Assembly (NCBI GenBank): GCA_052387815.1
Contig: JBQTIU010000087.1
Location: forward strand, 1-15,054
Reading direction: 5' to 3'
DNA: 15,054 nucleotides
Origin: JBQTIU01 sp052387815
GTDB taxonomy: Bacteria; Pseudomonadota; Alphaproteobacteria; CACIAM-22H2
This document shows positions 5,510 to 13,221 of the stretch, in pieces. Within the stretch, counting starts at the first letter, position 1. Each line of letters opens with the position of its first letter. The notes beneath the pieces are model-generated. The model ran no database searches. It saw only the letters and a list, made by a program, of their open reading frames with translations, and was not told the origin of the DNA. The position numbers and the translations under genes are program-made.

Positions 5510-6121
5510 ATGACGAGCCCTGCCGCAAGTCGCGCCAATCTGAGGGTCGGCGTCGCCGTCGGCGGGCTCGCCGCCCTCATGCTCGGCCTCGCCTTCGCCT
5601 CGCCGCCGCTCTACCGCCTGTTTTGCGAGGTGACCGGCTACGGCGGCACGCCCCAGCGCAGCGCCGGCGCGCCGGGGGCGGTCGGCGAGCGGATGATGAG
5701 CGTGCGCTTCAACGCCGATATCGGCGGCACCAATCTGCCGTGGACCTTCGAGCCCGTCGAACGACAGGTCGAGGTCAAGGTGGGCGAGGCGCGCCTCGTC
5801 CACTACCGCGCCCGCAACAATTCGAGCCAGGCGGTCACCGGGACGGCGACCTTCAACGTCACCCCCGCCAAGGCCGGGAAGTATTTCGACAAGATCGCCT
5901 GCTTCTGCTTCACCGAGCAGCGCCTGGAAGCGGGCGAAAGCATCGACCTGCCGGTGTCGTTCTACATCGATCCCGAGATCGTCAAGGATGCCAATCTCGA
6001 CGATTTGGGCACGATCACGCTGTCCTATACCTTCTTCCGCGCCAAGGGGAACGCGGAGGCCCGCAAGGAGGAGGCCGGCAGTGCCGATCCTTCACCCCGG
6101 CAGGCGCAAGCGGCCAACTGA
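5510..6121 (+). CDS. ctaG: Cytochrome c oxidase assembly protein CtaG (Cox11), CuB chaperone
   Basis: Membrane-anchored periplasmic copper chaperone that supplies the CuB site of subunit I. The 203-residue protein has one N-terminal helix (about 12-32) and a periplasmic immunoglobulin-like domain. The copper-binding CFCF motif is at 131-134 (C131, C133), and a further conserved cysteine is C39 in LFCEVTGYGGTPQ. FYIDPEIVKD (151-160) and TLSYTFF are typical C-terminal blocks. The C-terminal tail after residue 180 is charged and probably unstructured. ATG 5510 follows the stop of the small CoxF-like gene with one base between, so the two are translationally coupled; a G-run just upstream serves as the ribosome site. 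All expected copper ligands are present. Confidence 0.95.
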   Translation: MTSPAASRANLRVGVAVGGLAALMLGLAFASPPLYRLFCEVTGYGGTPQRSAGAPGAVGERMMSVRFNADIGGTNLPWTFEPVERQVEVKVGEARLVHYRARNNSSQAVTGTATFNVTPAKAGKYFDKIACFCFTEQRLEAGESIDLPVSFYIDPEIVKDANLDDLGTITLSYTFFRAKGNAEARKEEAGSADPSPRQAQAAN

Positions 6122-6175
6122 GGCCGCGACCGTCCCCGATGCGTTCGAGACCGGCACCTCAGGAGCGCACCCGTC

Positions 6176-7036
6176 ATGGCTGAATTCACCTTCGTCTCGT
6201 CCGGCATCAAGCAGCCCTACCATCTCGTGGAGCCGAGCCCGTGGCCGGCCATCGGCGCGGTGGCGGCGTTTCTGCTCGCCCTCGGCGCGCTCACCTACAT
6301 GCACCCCGAAATGCTGGGCACGGACCTCGAGCCCACGCTCAAGGACCTGGGCGCCTGGAAGCTCCTGCCAGGCGGGCTCCTGGTGGGGTTCACCATGGCC
6401 GGGTGGTGGCGCGACGTGGTCCGCGAATCGAACACCCCCGGCCTGCACACGCCGGTCGTCCAGCTCGGCCTGCGCTACGGCATGTTCCTGTTCATCACCT
6501 CGGAGGTGATGTTCTTCCTCGCCTTCTTCTGGGCCTATTTCCACTTCGCGATCTTCCCCGAGCACACCGGCGGCAAATTGTGGCCGCCCACGGGCGTCGT
6601 CACCTTCGACCCCTGGGACCTGCCGTTCCTCAACACCCTGATCCTGCTGACCTCGGGCGTCACCGTCACGTGGGCTCACCACGCCCTCATCGAAGGCAAC
6701 CGGCCGCATCTCAACTACGGCCTCGCGCTCACCATCCTGCTCGGCCTCGCCTTCACCAGCGTCCAGGCCTACGAGTACAGCCACGCCGGCTTCGCCTTCA
6801 AGGACGGCATCTACTCCTCGACCTTCTTCATGGCGACCGGCTTCCACGGCTTCCACGTCATCATCGGCACGATCTTCCTCACCGTGTGCCTGGGGCGCGC
6901 GCTTGCCGGCGATTTCACGCCCGAACGGCATTTCGGCTTCGAGGCGGCGGCGTGGTACTGGCACTTCGTCGACGTCGTCTGGCTGTTCCTGTTCACCTCC
7001 ATCTATTGGTATGGGGCGGGCCCGGACCTCCGCTGA
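6176..7036 (+). CDS. coxC: Cytochrome c oxidase subunit III
   Basis: Third core subunit of the aa3 oxidase. It carries no metal centre, stabilises the complex and supports proton uptake to the D channel. The 286-residue protein has seven predicted membrane helices. Recognisable blocks are YHLVEPSPWP (15-24), WWRDVVRES (77-85), the helix with E110 (ITSEVMFFLAFFWAYF), TGFHGFHVIIGT (221-232) and the C-terminal signature WYWHFVDVVWLFLF (260-273). AGGAG lies 10 nt before the ATG. The gene is 54 bp after ctaG; that gap holds nothing else I can recognise. Length and motifs are those of a complete subunit III. Also called ctaE. Confidence 0.96.
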   Translation: MAEFTFVSSGIKQPYHLVEPSPWPAIGAVAAFLLALGALTYMHPEMLGTDLEPTLKDLGAWKLLPGGLLVGFTMAGWWRDVVRESNTPGLHTPVVQLGLRYGMFLFITSEVMFFLAFFWAYFHFAIFPEHTGGKLWPPTGVVTFDPWDLPFLNTLILLTSGVTVTWAHHALIEGNRPHLNYGLALTILLGLAFTSVQAYEYSHAGFAFKDGIYSSTFFMATGFHGFHVIIGTIFLTVCLGRALAGDFTPERHFGFEAAAWYWHFVDVVWLFLFTSIYWYGAGPDLR

Positions 7037-7055
7037 CCGACCGGATTGTCCCGGA

Positions 7056-7424
7056 GTGGTAAGCCCCGGCAGTGTTTCACCGTTCCGGGCGGGCCTCGGG
7101 GCCAAGTGCCCGCGCTGCGGGGTGGGCGCGCTCTATGCCGGTCTTCTCGCGGTGCGCGAGCACTGCGCGGTCTGCGGGCTCGATTTCAGGGCCCAGGACG
7201 CGGGCGACGGGCCGGCGGTGTTCGTGGTCCTGATCCTGGGCGCCGTCGTGGCGGGGCTGGCGGTCCTCCTCGAAGCCAAGGTCGAGCCGCCCTTCTGGGT
7301 CCATGCCGCGATCTGGCCGCCGGTCATCGTCGGCGGCGCCATCGTCATGCTGCGGGTGATCAAGGCGACCCTGATCGCGCTGCAGTTCCGCCATCGGCGG
7401 GAGGATTTCGATGCTCGCGGCTGA
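7056..7424 (+). CDS. DUF983 zinc-ribbon membrane protein of the cox operon
   Basis: A 122-residue protein with a cytoplasmic zinc-ribbon-like N-terminus and two membrane helices. Cysteines C18, C21, C37 and C40 (CPRC...CAVC) form a four-Cys metal site. The AGDGPAVFVV segment (49-58) leads into helix one, and PPFWVHAAIWPP precedes helix two. This layout is that of DUF983, found next to coxC and SURF1 in many alphaproteobacteria; its biochemical function is not known to me. A role in oxidase biogenesis is inferred from conserved position. The best start is GTG 7056 (GTG GTA AGC), because homologues begin shortly before the first CPRC; the ribosome site is weak, which suggests coupling to coxC, whose stop is 19 bp upstream. 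The 3' end overlaps SURF1 by 14 bp. Confidence 0.85.
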   Translation: MVSPGSVSPFRAGLGAKCPRCGVGALYAGLLAVREHCAVCGLDFRAQDAGDGPAVFVVLILGAVVAGLAVLLEAKVEPPFWVHAAIWPPVIVGGAIVMLRVIKATLIALQFRHRREDFDARG

Positions 7425-8154
7425 GGCGCGGGCGTTCTTTCGCGGTTTCCGCCCCGAATTGGTGCCGACCCTGATCGCCGTGCCGGCGATTCTCGCCTTG
7501 CTCGGCCTCGGGACCTGGCAATGGGCGCGGCTGGTCGAGAAGAACGCGATCAATGCCCTGCGGCTCGAGCGCATGAGCGGGCCGGCGATCCCGGTTCCCG
7601 CCAGCGGCGAGGTCGCGGCCGACGTCGAATTCCGACTGGTGGCGGTGACGGGCGTGTTTCTGCACGACCGCGAGCTCAAGCTCCATGCGCGCTCGCGGCG
7701 CGGCAATGCGGGCTACCATGTCGTAACCCCGCTGGTGCGCGAGCACGGGCCCCCGGTGCTGATCAGCCGCGGCTGGGTTCCTTACGAGCGCAAGGATGCG
7801 GCGAGCCGGCCCCAAGGCCAAGCGGCCGGCCCGGTCACGGTCGAGGGGGTGTTGCGGCGCGATTCGCGCCGCGGCTGGCTGGCCCCCGACAACGCGCCGG
7901 CCCGCAACGAATGGTTCTGGTACGACCTGCCGGAGATGGCCGGCGCGGCCGGCGTCGCCGGCTTGGCGCCTTACTACATCGAGGCCGGTCCGGCGCCCAA
8001 CCCCGGCGGCTTTCCGCTCGGCGGCCAGACCGTGATGCGGTTGCCGAACGACCACCTCGAATACGCGCTCACCTGGTATGCCCTCGCCGTGGCGATGGCG
8101 GTGATCTATATCGTCTATCACCGCCGGCGGGCGAGCGAGCGGGCGCCAACTTGA
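7411..8154 (+). CDS. surf1: SURF1 family cytochrome c oxidase assembly protein
   Basis: Membrane protein that assists heme a and a3 insertion into subunit I. The 247-residue protein has the SURF1 layout: an N-terminal helix (about 18-36) ending in GTWQW (34-38), a periplasmic domain with GYHVVTPL (101-108) and VLISRGWVP (116-124), and a C-terminal helix with the family signature NDHLEYALTWYALA (213-226). GGGAGGA lies 6 nt before the ATG, inside the end of the DUF983 gene, which it overlaps by 14 bp. Its stop codon shares bases with the TTG start of the next gene. Family assignment is firm; bacterial names for this gene vary. Confidence 0.95.
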   Translation: MLAAEARAFFRGFRPELVPTLIAVPAILALLGLGTWQWARLVEKNAINALRLERMSGPAIPVPASGEVAADVEFRLVAVTGVFLHDRELKLHARSRRGNAGYHVVTPLVREHGPPVLISRGWVPYERKDAASRPQGQAAGPVTVEGVLRRDSRRGWLAPDNAPARNEWFWYDLPEMAGAAGVAGLAPYYIEAGPAPNPGGFPLGGQTVMRLPNDHLEYALTWYALAVAMAVIYIVYHRRRASERAPT

Positions 8155-9653
8155 GCGCGGCCTATGCCGCCCTCGAGCGGCGCTTCGAGCGCCTGTACCT
8201 GGTGCGCGAGGCGATCGGCGTCCTGCAGTGGGACATGGCGGCGATGATGCCCGATGGCGGGGCCGCGGCGCGCGGGGATCAGCTCGCGGCGCTCAAGGTG
8301 ATCGCCCATGAGATGCTGACCGATCCGGCGCTCGCCGACCTGCTCGCGGCCGCCGAGGCGGCGGGCGGGCTCGATCCCTGGCCAGCGGCCAATCTCCGCG
8401 AGATGCGCCGCGAATGGCGCCATGCCGCGGCGCTCCCCGCCGACCTCGTCGCGGCGTTGTCGACCACGGTCGCGAGCGCCGAGATGCGCTGGCGCCAGGC
8501 GCGCCCGGCCAACGATTTCAAGGGCCTCTTGCCCAGCCTCCGGCGGGTCCTCGAACTCACCCGCGAGAGCGCGGCGATCAAGGCGGAGAAATTCGGCGTC
8601 GGCCCCTACGATGCGCTCCTCGACGCCTACGAGCCCGGCGGGCGGGCGGGCGAGATCGCGCCGCTGTTCGACGACCTCGCCCTGTTCCTGCCCGACTTCA
8701 TCGACCGCGCGCTCGAACGCCAGGCCCGCCGGAGCCCGATCATTACGCCCAGCGGACCGTTCCCGGCTGGCCGCCAGCGCGAGCTTGCCCTCCGCCTGAT
8801 GCGCGCGCTGGGGTTCGATTTTAAGCATGGCCGGCTCGACGTGAGCCATCACCCCTTCTGCGGCGGGGTGCCGGACGACGTGCGCATCACCACCCGGTGG
8901 GACGAAAAAAATTTCTTGTCCGGCTTGATGGCCGTCCTCCACGAGACCGGGCATGCGCTCTACGAGCGCGGACTGCCGGCGCCATGGCGCCGCCAGCCGG
9001 TCGGCCAGGCCCGCGCCATGAGCATCCATGAAAGCCAGTCGCTGGTGGTCGAGATGCAGGCCGGCCGATCGCGCGAGTTCATCGCCTATTTGGCGCCGCT
9101 CGCGGCCGCGGCGCTCGGCGGGCCGGGCGGGCTCGCGGATCGCGCTTGGCAGCCCGACAACCTGTATCGGATCTACACCCGGCTGGCGCGCGGCCTCATC
9201 CGCGTCGATGCCGACGAAGCCACGTATCCCGCCCATGTCATCCTGCGCTTTCGCCTCGAGAGGGCGATGATCGAAAGCGACCTCGATGTCGCCGACCTGC
9301 CGGGCGCCTGGAACGACGGCATGAACGAGCTGATCGGCATCGTCCCGCCCGATGATCGCGACGGCTGCCTGCAAGACGTCCACTGGCCGGGCGGGGCCTG
9401 GGGCTACTTCCCGACCTATATCCTGGGGGCGATGACCGCCGCCCAGCTCTTCGACGCCGCCCTCCGCGCCGAGCCGGCGATCCCGGCCGCGATCGCCACG
9501 GGCGACTTCCTCCTCTTGATGGGCTGGCTTGGCACCCATGTCCACGCCCGCGCCTCGCTCAATTCGACCCGCGACCTCCTCATCGAGGCTACCGGCCGCC
9601 CCCTCGACCCCGAGTTCTACAAGCGGCACTTGAGGCGCCGGTATCTCGAATAA
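8151..9653 (+). CDS. M32 family metallocarboxypeptidase (Taq/Pfu carboxypeptidase type)
   Basis: Zinc- or cobalt-dependent cytoplasmic enzyme that removes C-terminal amino acids from peptides. The 500-residue length is typical of M32. The metal site is H264-E265-T-G-H268 with third ligand E294 in HESQS (293-297). Other family blocks are HPFCGG (234-239) with DDVRITTRW (242-250), RVDADEATYP (351-360) and GYFPTYILGAM (418-428). No signal peptide or membrane helix is seen. The best start is TTG 8151, which shares TTGA with the SURF1 stop. It gives MSAAYAALERRFERLYLV, the expected N-terminal helix, and no later in-frame ATG keeps that helix. Reinitiation after SURF1 is therefore likely. The enzyme has no known link to oxidase assembly; it is probably a peptide-recycling gene that entered the operon. 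Confidence 0.93.
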   Translation: MSAAYAALERRFERLYLVREAIGVLQWDMAAMMPDGGAAARGDQLAALKVIAHEMLTDPALADLLAAAEAAGGLDPWPAANLREMRREWRHAAALPADLVAALSTTVASAEMRWRQARPANDFKGLLPSLRRVLELTRESAAIKAEKFGVGPYDALLDAYEPGGRAGEIAPLFDDLALFLPDFIDRALERQARRSPIITPSGPFPAGRQRELALRLMRALGFDFKHGRLDVSHHPFCGGVPDDVRITTRWDEKNFLSGLMAVLHETGHALYERGLPAPWRRQPVGQARAMSIHESQSLVVEMQAGRSREFIAYLAPLAAAALGGPGGLADRAWQPDNLYRIYTRLARGLIRVDADEATYPAHVILRFRLERAMIESDLDVADLPGAWNDGMNELIGIVPPDDRDGCLQDVHWPGGAWGYFPTYILGAMTAAQLFDAALRAEPAIPAAIATGDFLLLMGWLGTHVHARASLNSTRDLLIEATGRPLDPEFYKRHLRRRYLE

Positions 9654-9716
9654 GCCCCCGCGCCGGCCGCCGCCGGACAGGAAATATTCAATCTGGACAA
9701 GTACTTAGGACAGCCC

Positions 9717-9745
9717 TTGCCGGGGGGCGGCGCGCGGGCTAGTCT
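9717..9745 (+). promoter_or_regulatory. Candidate promoter for thrC and the M16 peptidase gene
   Basis: TTGCCG (9717-9722) and TAGTCT (9740-9745) are separated by 17 bp in the 140-bp gap between the M32 gene and thrC. The GGGCTAGTCT form of the -10 region is of a kind often seen in high-GC alphaproteobacteria. Transcription would start near 9752, about 40 nt before thrC. No convincing terminator for the upstream operon is present in the gap: a 5-bp CCGGC/GCCGG stem at 9663-9676 has no T-tract. Confidence 0.45.
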
Positions 9746-9793
9746 CCCGCCCCCGGTCGGGGACCGGCCCTCGAAGCATGGGGAAAGCCAGGA

Positions 9794-11194
9794 TTGCGTT
9801 ACGTTTCCACCCGCGGCGCGGCGCCGGTTCTGCCGTTCGACGAGGCGCTGTTGGCCGGCCTGGCGAGCGACGGCGGACTGTACGTGCCCCAGTCCTGGCC
9901 CCGCTTCGAAGCCGCGGAACTGAAGGCGCTCGCCGGCCGGCCCTATGACGAGGTCGCGCTCGCCGTGATGGCGCGCTTCGTCGGCGGGGCGATCCCGGCG
10001 GATGCGCTCGAGCGCTGCATCGCCGAGGCCTACCGCGGTTTCACCCACAAGGCGGTCGCGCCCTTGAAGCAGATCGGCGCCAATGACTGGCTGCTCGAAC
10101 TCTTCCACGGGCCGACGCTGGCCTTCAAGGATTATGCCCTGCAGCTGGTCGGCCGGCTGTTCGACCATGTGCTGACGGCGCGGCGGCGGCGTGCCACCAT
10201 CGTCGGCGCCACCTCGGGCGACACCGGGTCGGCCGCCATCGCCGCCTGCCGCGACCGTGCCACCCTCGATATCTTCATTCTCCACCCGCGCGGCCGGGTG
10301 TCGGAGGTGCAGCGGCGGCAGATGACCACGGTCATGGCGGCGAACGTCCATAACCTCGCCATCGACGGGACTTTCGACGACTGCCAGGACCTGATCAAAG
10401 GCATGTTCAACGACCGGCAGTTCCGCGACGGTCTCAACTTGTCGGCGGTCAATTCCATCAACTGGGCGCGGATCGCCGCCCAGGCGGTCTATTACGTTTA
10501 CGCGGGCCTCGCCTTGGGCGCGCCGGCGCGAAAAGTGGCGTTCTCGGTGCCGACCGGGAATTTCGGCAACATCTTCGCCGGCTATGTCGCCCGGCGCCTG
10601 GGCCTGCCCATCGCCCGCCTGGTGATCGCGTCCAATCGCAACGATATCCTTGCCCGGTGCCTCGCCACCGGCGAGATGCGGATCGCCGCCGTCGAGCCGT
10701 CGCCCTCGCCGAGCATGGACATCCAGGTGGCGAGCAATTTCGAGCGCTTGCTGTTCGAGCTCGCCGATCGCGACGGCCCGGCCGTCGCCGCGATCATGCA
10801 GCGCTTCCGCCAGCGCCGCCTCTTCCGGCTGTCGGCCGATCGCCGCAGGCGGCTGGGGCGCCTGTTCGACGGCGCGCGGGCCGATGATGAACAGACGCTT
10901 GCCACGATCGCGCGCATGTTGGCCGAGACGGGCGCGCTCGTCGACCCGCATACCGCGGTCGGGCTCTATGCGGCCGCCCAATGCCGGCGCCAGGCGGGCG
11001 TGCCGATGGTCACGCTGGCCACCGCCCATCCCGCCAAGTTCCCCGACGCGGTCGCGAGAGCGACCGGGATCAGGCCGCGGCTTCCGCCCCCGCTCGCCGA
11101 CCTGTTGGCGCGGCCCGAGCGGGTCAGCGACCTCCCCAACGATCTCGCCGCGGTCAAGGATTACGTGCGCGGCCAGGCGAGGGTCGCGGCATGA
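9794..11194 (+). CDS. thrC: Threonine synthase
   Basis: PLP enzyme that converts O-phosphohomoserine to threonine and phosphate, the last step of threonine synthesis. The 466-residue protein belongs to the longer, E. coli/yeast-like class. It begins MRYVSTRGAAPVLPF, the typical ThrC N-terminus. The PLP-binding lysine is K112 in HGPTLAFKDYALQ; GATSGDTGSAA (138-148) and SVPTGNFGN (251-259) bind phosphate and cofactor; SPSMDIQVASNFERLLFE is at 306-323. The start is TTG at 9794: an ATG at 9778 is out of frame, and the family N-terminus starts exactly here. AGGA sits directly against the TTG and GGGAAAG lies further upstream, so initiation is probably weak. The stop overlaps the next start (ATGA). 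Confidence 0.95.
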   Translation: MRYVSTRGAAPVLPFDEALLAGLASDGGLYVPQSWPRFEAAELKALAGRPYDEVALAVMARFVGGAIPADALERCIAEAYRGFTHKAVAPLKQIGANDWLLELFHGPTLAFKDYALQLVGRLFDHVLTARRRRATIVGATSGDTGSAAIAACRDRATLDIFILHPRGRVSEVQRRQMTTVMAANVHNLAIDGTFDDCQDLIKGMFNDRQFRDGLNLSAVNSINWARIAAQAVYYVYAGLALGAPARKVAFSVPTGNFGNIFAGYVARRLGLPIARLVIASNRNDILARCLATGEMRIAAVEPSPSPSMDIQVASNFERLLFELADRDGPAVAAIMQRFRQRRLFRLSADRRRRLGRLFDGARADDEQTLATIARMLAETGALVDPHTAVGLYAAAQCRRQAGVPMVTLATAHPAKFPDAVARATGIRPRLPPPLADLLARPERVSDLPNDLAAVKDYVRGQARVAA

Positions 11195-12495
11195 GCATCC
11201 GGGTGTCGACCTTGGCCAACGGGTTGCGCGTCGCCACCGACGCCATGGACTCGGTCGAAACCGTGTCGGTCGGCATCTGGGTGGGCGTGGGCACGCGTCA
11301 CGAGCGGGCCGAGGCCAACGGGGTCGCGCACCTCCTCGAGCACATGGCCTTCAAGGGCACGACGAGGCGCTCGGCGCGCCAGATCGCCGAGGAGATCGAG
11401 GCGGTCGGCGGGCAGATGAACGCGCATACGGGGCGCGAGCAGACCGCCTATTACGTCAAGGTCCTCAAGGACGATCTGCCGCTCGCCCTCGACATCCTCT
11501 CCGACATCGTGCTGCGTTCGGTCGTCGATCCCGACGAGCTGGCGCGCGAGCGCGTGGTCGTGCTCCAGGAACTGGGCCAGGCGAGCGATACGCCCGACGA
11601 CATCATCTTCGACCATTTCCAGGCGACCGCCTATCCCGGCCAGGCGCTGGGCCGGCCGGTCCTGGGCAAGGCCGAGCTCATCGAGCGCCTGCCGCGCCAA
11701 GCCCTCATCGACTACCGCCAGCAGCATTACGGGGCCAGGGCCATGGTGCTGGCGGCGGCGGGACGGGTCGATCACGACGACTTGGTGGCGAAGGCGGCGC
11801 AACAGCTCTCCGAGCTGCCGGCCAACGGCTCGGGCGCGGGCGAACCGGCGCGCTACGCCGGCGGCGCGTTCTGCGAGGACAAGGATTTGGAGCAAGCGCA
11901 TCTCGTCCTCGGGTTCCCCGGCGTGTCGTTCGGCGATCCCGACTACTTCACGGCCGCCGTGCTGTCGACCATGCTCGGCGGCGGCATGTCGTCGCGCCTG
12001 TTCCAGGAGATCCGCGAGAAGCGCGGCCTGTGCTATTCGGTCTATTCGTTCTCGGGCTCCTACCTCGACAGCGGGATCTTCGGCATCTATGCCGGGACCG
12101 GGGAGAAGGAAGTGGCCGAGCTCATCGCCGTGCTGGCGGAGGAGCTCCAGCGGGCGCGGCTGCCGGCCAAGAAGGACGAGGTGCGCCGGGCGCGCGCGCA
12201 AATGAAGGCGGGCCTGCTGATGTCGCTCGAGAGCACGAGCGCGCGGATGGACGCGCTCGGCTCGCAGATTCTGATCTACGGCCGGCCGATCCCGGTCGAG
12301 GAAATCGCCCGGCGCATCGACGCGGTCGGCGCCGAGGACATGGCGCGGCTCGCCGCCCGCATCTTCGCCGGCCAGCCGACGCTGGCGGCGCTGGGACCGC
12401 TCAGCCGGCTCGAAGCTTACGAGAGTTTGGCCGCCCGGCTCGAAGGAATTCGGCTCACGCGCGGCCCGACTGGCCGGACAGGGTCGTCAGGTTGA
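11191..12495 (+). CDS. M16 family zinc peptidase (mitochondrial processing peptidase-like)
   Basis: Pitrilysin-superfamily peptidase of the small, about 430-residue type, related to the beta subunit of mitochondrial processing peptidase. The inverted zinc motif H47-L-L-E50-H51 is followed by the third ligand E127 in VVVLQELGQ, 76 residues after H51 as in the MPP family; E120 is also conserved there. The C-terminal half has LGGGMSSRLFQEIREKRG (262-279) with CYSVYSFSG, the Arg/Tyr element that completes the active site in this family. No signal peptide is seen. The first four bases overlap the thrC stop (ATGA), so translation is coupled. Pairing of thrC with this peptidase is common in alphaproteobacteria, without a known biochemical link. 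The last 41 bp overlap the 3' end of yqgE on the other strand. Confidence 0.93.
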   Translation: MSIRVSTLANGLRVATDAMDSVETVSVGIWVGVGTRHERAEANGVAHLLEHMAFKGTTRRSARQIAEEIEAVGGQMNAHTGREQTAYYVKVLKDDLPLALDILSDIVLRSVVDPDELARERVVVLQELGQASDTPDDIIFDHFQATAYPGQALGRPVLGKAELIERLPRQALIDYRQQHYGARAMVLAAAGRVDHDDLVAKAAQQLSELPANGSGAGEPARYAGGAFCEDKDLEQAHLVLGFPGVSFGDPDYFTAAVLSTMLGGGMSSRLFQEIREKRGLCYSVYSFSGSYLDSGIFGIYAGTGEKEVAELIAVLAEELQRARLPAKKDEVRRARAQMKAGLLMSLESTSARMDALGSQILIYGRPIPVEEIARRIDAVGAEDMARLAARIFAGQPTLAALGPLSRLEAYESLAARLEGIRLTRGPTGRTGSSG

Positions 12496-13030
12496 CGCCC
12501 ACCTTGGCGAGCGCCGATTGCCATTTGCGGTCGAGCTCGGGGTCGAACACCAGTTTCGCGTCGGCCGGCACGGCGAGCCAACCGTTGGCGCCGATCTCGC
12601 TTTCGAGCTGGCCCGACCCCCAGCCGGCATAGCCGAGCGCCAACAGGCTGTGGCGCGGACCGGCGCCGGCGGCGATGGCTTTGAGGATGTCGATGGTCGC
12701 GGTGAGCGCAAAGCCGGAGGGCACGACGAGCGTGCTGTCGCGCACGTAGTCGTCGGAATGAAGCACGAAGCCGCGGCCCGATTCGACCGGCCCGCCGAAA
12801 TGGATCCGGATTTGCTTGGCCTCCGCCCGGGTCTCGATGTTGAGCTGTTCCAAGAGGTCGTTGAAGGTCAGGCGATCGAACAGCTTGTTCACGACCAGGC
12901 CCATCGCGCCGTCGGCACTGTGGGCGCACAGGAAGATGACCGAGCGCTCGAAACGCGGATCGCTCATCTGCGGCATCGCCACCAGAAGATGGCCGACGAG
13001 GAAGGTCGGCAGCTGCACGCCTGCGCCCAT
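12455..13030 (-). CDS. yqgE: YqgE family protein (UPF0301/DUF179)
   Basis: Conserved bacterial protein of unknown biochemical role. The 191-residue length is close to E. coli YqgE (187). Family blocks are FLVGHLLVAMPQMSDPRFER (10-29), SADGAMGLVVNK (38-49), IHFGGPVESGRGFVLH (75-90) and GYAGWGSGQLESEI (133-146). The start at ATG 13030 keeps the conserved N-terminal strand. An in-frame GTG at 13072 would add 14 residues unlike the family, encoded by the AT-rich promoter region. No Shine-Dalgarno precedes ATG 13030, and the AT-rich tract ends only about 8 bp upstream, so the mRNA may be leaderless or nearly so. The gene is convergent with and overlaps the M16 gene by 41 bp, and is divergent from the DsbD-like gene. 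Confidence 0.92.
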   Translation of the reverse strand: MGAGVQLPTFLVGHLLVAMPQMSDPRFERSVIFLCAHSADGAMGLVVNKLFDRLTFNDLLEQLNIETRAEAKQIRIHFGGPVESGRGFVLHSDDYVRDSTLVVPSGFALTATIDILKAIAAGAGPRHSLLALGYAGWGSGQLESEIGANGWLAVPADAKLVFDPELDRKWQSALAKVGVNLTTLSGQSGRA

Positions 13031-13034
13031 GAAA

Positions 13035-13053
13035 GGTCTATATATAATATACC
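13035..13053 (-). promoter_or_regulatory. AT-rich imperfect palindrome, probable yqgE promoter core
   Basis: A 19-bp tract of TATA steps flanked by GGT and ACC reads GGTCTATATATAATATACC on the plus strand. The outer seven bases of each arm match in six positions. On the minus strand it offers several -10-like hexamers (TATATT, TATTAT), with no clear -35. It contrasts sharply with the surrounding GC-rich DNA. It could be both promoter and operator. Confidence 0.4.
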
Positions 13054-13132
13054 GGAGCAGCCGAAAAGCCACTTTACCAGATGCGATTAGGTTCGGGAAT
13101 GAGGCGGAGGCCGCCGCTCACGACAAAGTGGG

Positions 13133-13160
13133 TTTTCCGCCACCCCGCTAATCCTATATA
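13133..13160 (+). promoter_or_regulatory. Candidate promoter of the DsbD-like gene
   Basis: TTTTCC (13133-13138) and TATATA (13155-13160) are separated by 16 bp on the plus strand, about 60 bp before the ATG of the DsbD-like gene. The -10 is good and the -35 weak. The tract CTATATAT also occurs in the divergent yqgE promoter about 115 bp away, so the two genes may share regulation. Confidence 0.4.
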
Positions 13161-13221
13161 TGCTGGGCGGGAACCCGGGGGCGGAAGGAGCCGGCGCGGC
13201 AGACCGTTCGAGGCTGGCTTG

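Noticed and set aside
8914..8924. A7T3 run inside the M32 gene as a possible programmed frameshift site
   Set aside because: The frame continues without interruption through the HETGH motif to a normal C-terminus, and there is no alternative conserved frame after it.
8118..9629. Long minus-strand open frame antisense to the M32 peptidase gene
   Set aside because: It is the usual antisense mirror of a high-GC gene; the plus-strand protein has the complete catalytic motif set.
9663..9676. CCGGC/GCCGG hairpin after the M32 gene as an operon terminator
   Set aside because: The stem is only 5 bp and is followed by ACAGGAAATATTC rather than a T-tract; chance hairpins of this size are common at this GC content.
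9617..11029. Long minus-strand open frame antisense to thrC
   Set aside because: Low-complexity Arg/Gly/Asp-rich translation with no motif; thrC on the plus strand is unambiguous.
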